Assembly: GCA_947095535.1 (NCBI GenBank)
Contig: OX352772.1
Location: 230,003,196 to 230,067,195 of the forward strand
DNA from: Poecilobothrus nobilitatus
Lineage: Eukaryota; Arthropoda; Insecta; Diptera; Dolichopodidae
Direction of reading: 5' to 3'
DNA length: 64,000 nucleotides
Shown: positions 44,740 through 53,633 of the stretch, in pieces
Layout of the letters: the number at the start of each line of letters is the position of its first letter
How positions within the stretch are numbered: the stretch's first letter is position 1
Translations under genes and position numbers: made by a program
The notes under the pieces: generated by a model
What the model was told of the DNA's origin: nothing
The model's database searches: none
What the model saw: the letters and a program-made list of their open reading frames with translations, nothing else

Positions 44740-44996
44740 TGTTTCTGAAGGGCCGATATCCGGTCCCCGAAGGTCTGGTATCGGTCCCTGAGGTCCGATC
44801 CACTTTAAAGTGGGTCCTTATTCTGGCGGCCACTCTCTCTCGATTTTGGCTAGGAACCCCGGAGGACCGAAATATAGTCCCCAGGATCCTTATGGATCCG
44901 GTATAGGTCCTTGAGGGTCTTGTTTTAATCCTTGCGGTTCCGGTATCGGTCTTTGCTACTGTTATAGCGGCCTCGGAGTTTCGATCAGGTGATCCT
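44740..44996. repeat. GC-rich GGTATCGGTCC repeat cluster
   Basis: Repeated GGTCC, CCGGTATCGGTC and GGATCCGG words make this stand out from the AT-rich background. GGTTCCGGTATCGGTCTTTG and CTACTGTTATAGCGGCC resemble GGTTCCGATTCGGTCCTTGC and CTACTGCCAAAAGGCC in the right inverted repeat (49737-49773). It may be an expanded piece of TIR. Confidence 0.6.
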
Positions 44997-45017
44997 CCTT
45001 TTTTAAAATCGCATTAG

Positions 45018-45027
45018 GTATATAAAT
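45018..45027 (+). promoter_or_regulatory. TATA box upstream of the conserved Polinton ORF
   Basis: GGTATATAAATT lies about 40 bases before the ATG at 45063, a spacing that allows a very short 5' leader. The minus-strand gene at 47040 has the same arrangement. Confidence 0.45.
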
Positions 45028-45062
45028 TAGAGTTTTCAAGTTATTCTAATTTAGTATACAAA

Positions 45063-45434
45063 ATGAGCAGCAAGGCAGTAGTAGATTTACAATTTGTTAT
45101 TGGAAACAATAAACAATATTTTTTGAAAGAATTTGCTTTGATAGCTGAAGGCACCCTCATTCTAATATTGTTTGTGTTTAAAGCGCCTTTTTCACTTGAG
45201 GAGTTAAATGAAAATGCTAAATAACAAAACAAATACAATAAAAATACAATTAATGGACTTGATTCGGATGGTGGATTTTTAAAATACTCAGAAAATAAAA
45301 ATATCTTAAATGCATATTTATCTTCATTTGATGTCATTTACGTAAAAGGGTCTAAGAAAAAGGAATTCTTAGATAAATTTGTTTCAAGATCAGTAGAAGT
45401 TATCAATTTGGATATTAAAATTCCATCTCTTTAA
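45063..45434 (+). pseudogene. Conserved Polinton-associated ORF of unknown function
   Basis: The ATG at 45063 opens KAVVDLQFVIGNNKQYFLKE, FVFKAPFSLEELNENAK, then an in-frame TAA at 45222-45224. It goes on with KNTINGLDSDGGF, DVIYVKGSKKKEFLDKFVS and NLDIKIPSL to TAA at 45432. A diverged copy with the same block order lies at 17898-18268. I recognise the pattern of an uncharacterised family that travels with Polintons, but know no demonstrated activity. The early D-x-Q and late KGxxKK blocks might suggest a nucleic-acid enzyme; this is speculation. A single nonsense codon breaks it. Confidence 0.65.
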
Positions 45435-45559
45435 AAAATAAGGAATTTTACAACCATTTGCCTTCAACAAATTGTATGAACTAATATATGTATTTAATAA
45501 AAGAATATAATTGGTTTTAAAAAATATTTGCTTTATTTATTGTTGACCAATATATTTTT

Positions 45560-46639
45560 TCTGACAAAAACATCGGCATTTCATTAAATAGTCTGAAATA
45601 ACTGCACAGAGTTATGTGTAAATTCTAGTTTGTTTCTGTAAGAGAATTAGTTTAAGTTTGTTTCTATAGGAGAATTAGGCACAGGCACTCCATTTACATA
45701 TAATTGGAACTGTGAAAGATTTTGATGTTCGAATAAGTGGATGATTTGATCTTTTTCCATTAAAGTTTTGTATTGTTTACCATACAAAATATAAGAGCTC
45801 TAAGAATTTGTCCTATAAAACATTGTCGAATTATATATTTGAAGTATTAGCTGGAATTGTAAAAGTTTTAATTTCGTTTCTTTTGTAGTGATACTTTGCG
45901 TTTGCTTTTTTTGATACGGTATTGTGTGCTAACAATATATTAGGAATGATAGTAACATGTTTCATGTATAAAGTAGCTTCATGAATCTTTAAATAGCTTA
46001 TCTGCATCTGCATCATTGGAAAATAGAAAAAAATCTTGTTTTTCTAATGTGAGAGCAATTCTCATGTCAACATTATTTAAAAGTAGTGTGGGAGTATTAA
46101 AGAAATCTTCATGTAGTTTTCCCATCAATTCCACCACTGCAGGGTTATTATATAATTTCTGTCTTATTTTAGAACCATTATTGCTAAAACCATTAGCGTT
46201 GGGTTTACCTAATTCTCAACCAGATGCTTCTAAATTTGTTTGACTGGAATCGCTGCCTTAATTTAGTAAAGTTGTTAGGTATGCCTTATAATGATATAAT
46301 GAATCTGATGGTAATGTTTTTCCCATTTAATGTCACATTGCATTGTTTGATCATGAAATGTAATAAATTATTTGTAACACTTGGTTGTGGAGTTCGTTTA
46401 GAATCAGTTCCACTTCCTGTTTTGCCATTTGTGCTCCAACTTGATTCATCTTTTTTTAATATTTGAACTTTAAACCTTATGTAGGTGGTGGATAAATCTT
46501 TACAAGTATCACCGTTTCCAAGTGATACAAATTCAATGGTTGATGGTGATGCTTCTAATTAGGCTAAAGAGTTGATTGCTACCTCCTCTGAACGTAAATT
46601 GCTTGTTTGCACTGGTAAAGAAGCAAAAATTTCATGCAT
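45560..46639 (-). pseudogene. Polinton capsid-type protein (F54H12.2-like)
   Basis: The minus strand from an ATG at 46639 reads MHEIFASLPVQTSNLRSEEV, a stop, PSTIEFVSLGNGDTCKDLST and TTYIRFKVQI. Then, in shifting frames, it reads ISYLKIHEATLYMKHV, NILLAHNTV and AKYHYKRNEIKTFTIPAN (45831-46016), and a degraded C-terminus down to about 45560. This pattern belongs to the F54H12.2-like family of Polinton proteins, which I associate with the capsid; major versus minor capsid is not certain from memory. There are at least four stops or frameshifts. Plus-strand frames here are shadows. Confidence 0.65.
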
Positions 46640-46645
46640 TCTATT

Positions 46646-47040
46646 TTAGCTGAAAATATCAGATTTTTTGGTTTCATTTTTTCGTCTCTTCAACTTTGCA
46701 TGATGTTTTCGTCTTCCACCATACATTGAATTCCACCGTAATTGATTAACCATTTTCATAAATTTTTTATACTACTATTGCCTTGATCAATTACTGTTTT
46801 TTTAATATGCACATCTGATGCTATGTCCTCGAGGGTGTTTTTACTTGTTTTTACAGATTCTTTTTTAAAAAGATCGTAACCAGATGAAAGAACTGGTTTC
46901 AAATAGCGAAATAAACTTCCAAATATGTTATCTAGACTACGACGACGCTGTATAGTTGGATAAAATTGTAATATAGGTTCAATATCATTAATTCCTTCTC
47001 CTACTTGATAGTAATAATATCTCACGTAAGCTCGTTCCAT
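46646..47040 (-). pseudogene. Polinton small basic capsid-associated protein (pX/pVI-like)
   Basis: ATG at 47040 opens MERAYVRYYYYQVGEGINDI, then IFGSLFRYLKPVLSSGYDLF and KTSKNTLEDIASD, with a stop at 46756. A shifted frame then gives GGRRKHHAKLKRRKNETKKS to 46646. An amphipathic 'GSLFRYLKPVL' helix and a Lys/Arg-rich tail are typical of the small Polinton protein compared with adenoviral core/cement proteins. It is immediately upstream of the capsid ORF. TATAAATA lies about 30-37 bases before the ATG. One frameshift breaks it. Confidence 0.6.
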
Positions 47041-47069
47041 TTTTGATAGAAAATCTTATTTGAGTAGTA

Positions 47070-47077
47070 GTATTTAT
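47070..47077 (-). promoter_or_regulatory. TATA box for the minus-strand capsid genes
   Basis: TATAAATA on the minus strand, about 30 bases upstream of the ATG at 47040. Confidence 0.4.
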
Positions 47078-47418
47078 ATTGTTTGTCAACTAATGCTTTT
47101 TAAAATGTAAGACAATATTTGTTGGATAGTAACTTGAAACGAAATTTATTGCATCACCGTATTGGTTATAGATTTTAATAGCTATAGTTTAAAAAAAAAT
47201 TTTCTCTACAAGTATGTAATAAACATTTTGAAATTAAATATTTATAGGTATTCTATAATTATCTATGTTGATAGCTCTCAATGCCAGTATTTTACTACTT
47301 CCAAAAACAGATTATTAAACTATATCAGCACCATTGCATTTAATTTATCTTTATTATTAGCAACAGATAATTTGAATAGTTCGGTTAATTTTGTTTTGAA
47401 ATTTTTTATATTTTTTTT
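47078..47418. other. Polinton interval with no identified gene
   Basis: Minus-strand reading gives short pieces without a recognisable family. The missing protease might have been here, but nothing supports it. Confidence 0.4.
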
Positions 47419-48128
47419 CTATTGAAATAGTTCAGTTAATAATGTTTTTATATTATAACTATGATTACTTTTTATATAGAAACTATCTAAAGAAAGTTTC
47501 CGATATCGAATTAAATTGTTCCGGTTAGATTGTGACACTTTTTTAAATGTTACATCATCATAATTTTTTGGAGTAGAGATATATGACAAAACTTCATTAA
47601 AAAATTCTTTCAAAACCTGGTTTCGAGTAAATCCAGCATTAGGATTAATATTTTTAATAAGTGTTAGTAAAAAATTAAATTTCCAATCATCCAGCTGTAA
47701 TTCCGAATCGTCATATGGATAATATGTGTAACCTATAGATTTGGTTACTTTCATTTTTTCAAGACGTTTTTCAATATTTGTTACATAAACAAATGTTGAA
47801 ACATAATGCCGAAAATAAAAGCACATTTCTCTTTGTTAAATGCTTCTGTTTCTAGGAAATCGTTTATATAAATTTCTGAAACACTTACTTTCCTATTTAT
47901 ATTTCTTAAATTGAAATAAATAGGTAATTTATTTTCGAATGAAAATAAAGTATTTCCCGGAAGCAGTGTTAAATTACAGTTATATACATACAAATGATGT
48001 TTTCCACATCCAGATGGCCCCGCTAACCACGTCCTAAATTGATGATTAAAATAAATCATTATCAATTCGTGTTTTAAAAATGATTTAGAGGTAAAATAGT
48101 TTCGTCTTGAAATATATATAAGCAGCAA
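47419..48128 (-). pseudogene. Packaging-ATPase start fused to minor-capsid-type ORF
   Basis: Minus-strand 48128-47781 begins with FNHQFRTWLAGPSGCGK, a Walker A-type start of the A32-like genome-packaging ATPase. After three residues it passes into NCNLTLLPGNTLFSFENKLP and VSVSEIYINDF, the N-terminus of the capsid-associated protein also seen at 17469-17753. A frameshift near 47800 leads to 47826-47419 with MKVTKSIGYTYYPYDDSELQ and FTRNQVLKEFFNEV. The ATPase motor (Walker B and beyond) is absent. Walker A ends GCGK-His in place of GK-Thr/Ser. A deletion probably joined two neighbouring genes. Confidence 0.6.
48111..48124 (+). promoter_or_regulatory. TATA box upstream of the integrase
   Basis: ATATATATAAGCAGC precedes two near-identical short segments (GCTTATTCTCAGTTTAAAAA and ATTTATTCTCATTTTAAAAG), each followed within a few bases by an ATG (48161 and 48201). 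The second ATG opens the integrase frame. Confidence 0.4.
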
Positions 48129-48200
48129 AAGTGTATTATAGCTTATTCTCAGTTTAAAAAATGAAGGTGAAAGATGTATAATTTATTCTCATTTTAAAAG

Positions 48201-49159
48201 ATGGAGTTGAAAGAAGTGGAAGAGTTTTTAAAATCATATTCCTCTGTGTTGTTAAATGAGCATAAGCAACGTATTTTGCACATGTATAAATAAATTAAAG
48301 AATTTTCAACAACAGAAAAATTTAGGTTAATATACGGAACTCATTTTGCTCTTTGTCCTTGGGAAATGATTCCATATGCAAAGTGTAACAAAGGAAATAA
48401 ATATTTATTAACTGTAATAGATACTTTTTCGAAGAATGCTTACACTGAGCCAATTAAAACTAAAAATGCTAACAACGTTTTACTTGGTATGCAAAACATT
48501 TTTAAACGTGCTGGAACACACCCAAAAAATATTCAATCTGATCAAGGTAAAGAGTTTTTCAACAAAGAATTTAGAAAACCTATGGAAAGAAAAAAAATTA
48601 ATCATTATCATACATATTCTGAAATAAAAGCATCCATAGTAGAACGTTTTAAGCGGACTTTAAAAAATTCAATGTGGAAACAGTTTAGTTTTCAGGGTAA
48701 TTATAAATGGATATCTGTTTTAAGCTCACTTATTGAGAAATATAACTCAACATATCATCGTACAATTAAACTTCAACCAAAAAAAGTTACAAAGAAAAAC
48801 GAAAAATTACTATTAAAAACTGTCTACAGTAAGTTAAAAGTGTTTCGTAAAGCAAAATAAAAAGTTGGTGATTATGTTCGTATAAACAAATTTAAAGGTA
48901 TTTTTGCAAAAGGTTATCAACCCAACTGATCAACAGAAATATTTTCAATTTCGAAAATTAAAAGAACTGATCCAATAACATACACATTACTTGAGTACAC
49001 AAATAATCCAATAACCGGAATGAATTAACACCAGTTAAAAATCCACAAGTCTATCTTGTAGAAAAAATATTAAAAAAAAAAGGAAATCAAGTTTTAGTTA
49101 GATGGCTTGGTTTTGACAAAAAGCATGAGGCATGGATAAACAAAGAAGATAATACTTAA
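48201..49159 (+). pseudogene. Polinton retrovirus-like integrase with chromodomain
   Basis: The ATG at 48201 is followed by TAA at 48291, then an open frame to 48858 with MIPYAKCNKGNKYLLTVIDT, KNIQSDQGKEFFNKEF and KASIVERFKRTLKNSMWKQF. The Asp, Asp and Glu of the catalytic triad are kept, with 33 residues between the second Asp and the Glu. After TAA at 48858 the frame continues with KVGDYVRINKFKGIFAKGY (SH3-like), with stops near 48928 and 49025. In another frame YLVEKILKKKGNQVLVRWLG and HEAWINKEDN form a chromodomain (49051-49159). It sits next to the right TIR, as expected. Confidence 0.88.
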
Positions 49160-49689
49160 TACTCTACACATATTTAAAATATTTTAATTTTTTTATTTAT
49201 ACATTTTACTTTCGCTTTTTTATTTTAGTAAAGTAAATAATATGATTTTAATAAAAGACATTTAAGATACAAAAAGCTTTTTTTTATTTTGTATATATTT
49301 AATTATTTGCATTATATATAGTATTAGTTGCCAATAACAAACCTCAAGTTTACATAAATGAAAATAATTTTGCAAGAACTTTATAAATCTTGTTCTATAT
49401 TAAATTTTTTTTCATTTTGTAGGGATCTATTTAATTCTGTATTCAAATCAAATTCATGATTACGTTAATTAGTCATTTTAGTCCCGATTTTATAAATACC
49501 ACCGCAGAAAATACACCCGTTTCATGTTTTATATTAAAAAGAAATTAAAATAGCTTGAAGTAATCAAGTTAATGTTCATTTAATTAACATTTTTTAATTT
49601 TTATCTCAAAACCATTAACATTCACCACATAATATAGAATATTTTTGTTAATTTCATAACACTACATCTTTCTAATATAATATAATCTA
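49160..49689. other. AT-rich region between integrase and right TIR
   Basis: AATAAAAG at 49248 may be the integrase poly(A) signal. No gene is seen. Confidence 0.45.
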
Positions 49690-50425
49690 TTCAAAATCTA
49701 AGATGGTTGATACATGCTCCCAAAAACTTCGGCAGGTTCCGATTCGGTCCTTGCTACTGCCAAAAGGCCCTTTAAATCATACTACCACTAATTCCATCAA
49801 ATTTTTTAATGTTCAAACCTTCCATCTTGAGATCCTAAATCTCCGAACTTGGCCTCTTATGATCTTATTTCAATTCTCCTAACCTGCCGAATTCCCAACT
49901 TTTCCTTTTCAAAATCTCTAAACTTGCTGAAGCTTCTACGCTTATAACATCGTACCAAAGCTTTAAACCCCCTACCTTAAATAATAATTTAATTTTTAAA
50001 TTTCATAACACATATTCTCACACTCTAATCCTAAATTCAAATCGATAATACCCTTCCTTCAATCATATACATAATATATATTTTCTATAAATTACCTTGT
50101 TTTTTTTTTCACATACTACTTTAACATTCCAATAATGTCTATACCATGACACTACATTCCGTATAAACACTTTGATACTACATTCCGTATAATAACTTGT
50201 TTTTATTCTAATTATGAAATTTATTCTGCATTAACTTGATAACCTTCAAAAATATTATATGAGTTTATATTACACTTAATAACAACGCCGGCTTAATAAC
50301 ACGTTAACCAACATTAACAGCTTTTCAATGGAATTTTTCCAAGTTTTATTACATTTATGTATTGCACACATAAATAATTGCAATAATACTAATTTCAAGG
50401 TTAACCACTTAATGCACATTAACCT
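49690..50425 (-). repeat. Polinton right terminal inverted repeat
   Basis: The reverse complement aligns with 34590-35290 over most of its length, with small insertions. One of these is a block carrying GTAGTATCAAAGT and GGAATGTTAAAGTA, which in the left copy lies outside at 34500-34570. This indicates shuffled subrepeats in the TIR. Confidence 0.85.
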
Positions 50426-50448
50426 ACTATTATTAGTTCCATCTTTAT

Positions 50449-50540
50449 TATACCCTACACCTAAAGTATAGGGTATATTAACTTTGGTATAGTGTTTGTA
50501 ACCACCAAAAGGAAGCGAGTTAGATATGGACATGTATAAA
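50449..50540. repeat. Palindromic TATACCCTACACC...GGGTATA repeat end
   Basis: TATACCCTACACCTAAAGTA then TAGGGTATA forms a hairpin followed by GGAAGCGAGTTAGATATGGA. This is reminiscent of Helentron-like 3' ends such as 29651-29679. It is directly outside the Polinton. Confidence 0.4.
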
Positions 50541-50554
50541 TAGACTCTGTGAAA

Positions 50555-50782
50555 TAACTGCTAATGAAATAAATCCTAAAATGTTTAATGAAATAACTCC
50601 TAACATTTTTTCATACAAAGTCAGGAGTTATTTCATAATCAAATTATTCCTAAATATTTAGGAATTATTTCATTAAATTAGGAGTTATTTAATTTTCTAA
50701 TTAAAATTTTTTAATTGTTAGGGATTATTTCATTTTAATTGTTAGGAATTATTTCATTAAAATGTTAGGAATTATTTCATTT
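50555..50782. repeat. Array of TAGGAATTATTTCATT motifs in both orientations
   Basis: At least eight copies of (A)GGAATTATTTCATT or its inverse AATGAAATAA.TCCTA, with one- or two-base variants. Two more inverse copies lie at about 51413-51490. The orientation switches near 50610. Confidence 0.75.
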
Positions 50783-50789
50783 GTCTCAT

Positions 50790-51355
50790 TATTAAGGCCT
50801 CAGGGATTTTGGGAGGGATTTTGGAACTGAATTAAAAATCAGGATTATACGCCTTTTACAGAATATTTAGATATAAGGATATTCGAGTTTCTGAATTAGG
50901 CGAGATTCTAGAGTTGGTTACAAAATCAGGGTTATACGCTTTTTGCAGGATGTTCATGTATATGTGTGATATTGTCTATTAGGATAGATTTGAGAGTGGG
51001 TTACAAAATCAGGGTTATACGCTTTTTCTAGAATTTTTATATATATGTATATGTGACATTATTTATTAAGAGGAATTTACAGTTGGATTCAAAATCAGGG
51101 TTATATGCTTTTTCCAAAATATGTATATAAATAATACTCCTATTGTCAGGGATTTTGGGAGGGATTTTAGAATTGAATTTAATATCAGGTTATACGCCTT
51201 TTACAGAGTATTTATTTAGATATATGCATATGCGAGTTTTGAATTAGGAGGATTATATACATCCTAAAAATCTCTCCTAATAGACAATTATGTCACATAT
51301 ACATATATATAAATATTCTGGAAGAAGCGTATAACCCTGATTTTGAATCCAATTT
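50790..51355. repeat. Minisatellite of about 87 bp with one inverted copy
   Basis: ATCAGGGTTATACGCTTTTT or a variant recurs at about 50838, 50925, 51010, 51095 and 51187, with GTATATGTG and TATTAGGA words between. 51270-51355 is an inverted copy (AGAAGCGTATAACCCTGATT). CAGGGATTTTGGGAGGGATT occurs at 50801 and 51147, so two higher-order blocks exist. Confidence 0.75.
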
Positions 51356-51489
51356 TAATATGCCCAGTAATATTGAATATCAGTGCCTAAGCTAATGTGA
51401 AAAATAATTACCTAAAATGAAATAACACCTAAAATGTTAGAGATTATTTTAATACGTTAGGTTTTAATTTAAAATGAAATAATACCTAA

Positions 51490-51985
51490 TGTAAAATTTT
51501 TAGAAGAAGCCTATAACGAATTGTTGCAAACGGCGATCACGGTTGGTCGTAATGATAATTTCAATTCAAATTCTAGGATAAACTGTTTTAATAGAAATTC
51601 ACAAGTTAATAATTACAATCGCTGTCCGAATAGTAGTAATAATAATAATTTCACTAATAACAATAACTTTCGGGGTAACAATCATAATCGCAATGAAAGA
51701 CAAAACAATTATAATCAATACCGCAACAATTTCTTCACAATAATAATAACAATAGTAATCGTAGCCAAAATACTAGAAATTTTTTTTCAAATAATAGTCA
51801 AAATACTAGAAACACAAATTTTAGTAATAATAGGTGGCGAAATAACAATAACAATTATGAATCAATGAAGGTCGGTCATAACACTACAAACTGCAATAAT
51901 AATTCAAACCGTAGTAATAATACAGAAAATTCATATCGTATAGAACATTTTCAAACTTCGCCTCTTACAATCAATTACCCATAGC
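51490..51985 (+). pseudogene. Gypsy gag, Asn-rich C-terminal part
   Basis: EEAYNELLQTAITVGRNDNF, then long Asn-rich stretches. A frameshift occurs at about 51735, after which the reading goes on with NNSNRSQNTRNFFSNNSQN and VGHNTTNC, a remnant of the zinc knuckle. The N-terminal two thirds of gag are missing. The Asn bias reflects AAT/AAC codons in a very AT-rich sequence. Confidence 0.6.
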
Positions 51986-52600
51986 AGAACTTACTATCGA
52001 CAATATAAAAATTGATTATCTTATAGATACTGGTGCTGCTACGTCAATACTTAATCCAAATATTTTCCAATAGAAAGATAATCAAAATTAAAAATACCCA
52101 TTTGTTTAACCAAAAATACCCATTTGTCTAATGGAAGACAAAAATATAGAACGTGAAATTATTACGAAAACTCTTTCCGAATTTAATGAAAAAACAACGA
52201 AGAGTTGGAAAGTTTACAAAATGAAAACCTTGATGCGATCCTAGGGCGAAATGTGCTTACACCGATTGGTTATAAAATCGATTTACTAAAAAAAAGTACA
52301 ATCGAAGTTAAAGGCGTTAAAACTAAATTTAAAAATTCTTGCCCATATAATGAAACTTTTCAGTTGGAAATTTTGAATATAAACCATTCTGATATTTTCC
52401 AAAATTTACACCGAACACCGAAGAGTGTAAAATTTTAAAAGAAATTTTATCAAAAAATAATGATTTGTTTTACAAGGACGGAAATAGTCTTACCCATATA
52501 ACTGAAGTAAAACACCAAATTATAACTGAACATTCACGACCAATTTATGGGTTAAACATATCGTTTTCCTAAAATTCACGAAATAGAAGTAGAAAAACAA
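51986..52600 (+). pseudogene. Gypsy protease and linker
   Basis: IAELTIDNIKIDYLIDTGAA places the catalytic Asp-Thr-Gly at about 52025-52033. A TAG follows at about 52072. Then come ILGRNVLTPIGYKIDL (52205-52438), and a stretch of the linker with HSRPIYGL before the RT. The protease would cleave the polyprotein. Stops make this copy inactive. Confidence 0.7.
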
Positions 52601-52609
52601 GTAAAAGAA

Positions 52610-53275
52610 ATGCTCACGCAAGGTATAGTCCAAGCAAGTATTTCTCCCTATAATTCTCCAATTTGGGTTGTCCCAAAGAAAATAGATAACTCGGGTAAAC
52701 TTAAGTGGAGAATTGTAGTGGATTATAGGAAATTAAACGAAATTAGCACGGACGACAAATTTTCTATCGCAAACATGGACTCCCTTTTTGACAAGTTGGG
52801 TAGAGCTCAATACTTTACCACTTTAGATTTGGCAAAAGGATTTCCCAAACTTTAGTGGATGGAAAGGACAGGTGTAAGACAGTATTTTCAACCCCCCAGG
52901 GCCACTACGAATTTCTTCGTATGCCTTTTGGACTGAAAAATGCTCCTGCCACTTTCAACGCGTCATGAACCACCGTTTAAGAAATTTAATAAATAAAATA
53001 TGTGTCGTTTACCTCGACGTTTACCTAAACGACTTAGACATTACAATCTAAAAATACAGATTGGCAAATGTAACTTTTTTTCTAAACATACCGAGTATAT
53101 AGGTCATGTACTCACTCCCAATGGCATAAAGCCTAATGACAATAAGATTAAAGTGATCAAAGAACTCAAACTACCAACCATAAAATCTTTCATTGGTATC
53201 ACAGGGTACTATCGAAACTTTATAAGAGATTACGCCGCAGTAGCTAAACCCATGACTAATTATTTAAAAAAATAA
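52610..53275 (+). pseudogene. Gypsy reverse transcriptase
   Basis: The motifs are [45 protein letters not shown], a shifted frame with [18 protein letters not shown] sequence near 52915-52955, and YIGHVLTPNGIKPNDNKIKV, SFIGITGYYRNFI (53000-53275). The catalytic YLDD is disrupted at about 53007-53033, where GTTTACCT-AC words are tandemly duplicated so the second Asp is displaced. At least three frame changes occur. Confidence 0.8.
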
Positions 53276-53633
53276 GAAAATCGATCTTAATGACCAAAAT
53301 TACGTTTTGTCTTTTGATAAAATAAAAGAACTGATAACGAATTATCCAACTTTAAAGTATCCAGATTTTAAAAAACAATTTGTTTTAACAACGGATGTAT
53401 CATTACTTCGCAATTAGTAACATCAAACTTGTCACAAGATGGACACCCAATTTGCTTTGCTAGTAGAACTCTTAACGAGCACTCGTTATTCTGCGATAGA
53501 AAAAGAGCTTCTCGCAATTATTTGGGCAACCAAATATTTCCGCCCATATTCATATGGCACTAAATTTACTATTAGAACTCATCATCAGCCGCTTACCTGG
53601 CTATATTCACTTAAAGAACCTAATTCCAAATTC
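53276..53633 (+). pseudogene. Gypsy RNase H, first part
   Basis: In shifting frames: [16 protein letters not shown] sequence, [20 protein letters not shown], and [17 protein letters not shown]. The frame is cut by the LINE at 53634 and resumes at 55875 with KLQRWKIMLNEYKFDIEY. Confidence 0.75.

Larger units (their letters stand above)
34500..50430. mobile_element. Maverick/Polinton DNA transposon, decayed, with both inverted repeats
   Basis: A self-consistent element of about 16 kb (about 11 kb without nested insertions). From left to right it holds the left inverted repeat, a protein-primed PolB pseudogene (+), a conserved small ORF (+), capsid-type ORFs (-), the ATPase start fused to a capsid ORF (-), a chromodomain integrase (+), and the right inverted repeat. 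PolB at one end and integrase at the other is the usual Polinton layout. I did not find the adenoviral-type cysteine protease or most of the ATPase. Exact termini and the expected 6-bp target duplication could not be fixed by eye. Confidence 0.85.

Noticed and set aside
46016..46466. Plus-strand ORFs of 75 and 80 codons
   Set aside because: They are shadows of the minus-strand capsid-type pseudogene.
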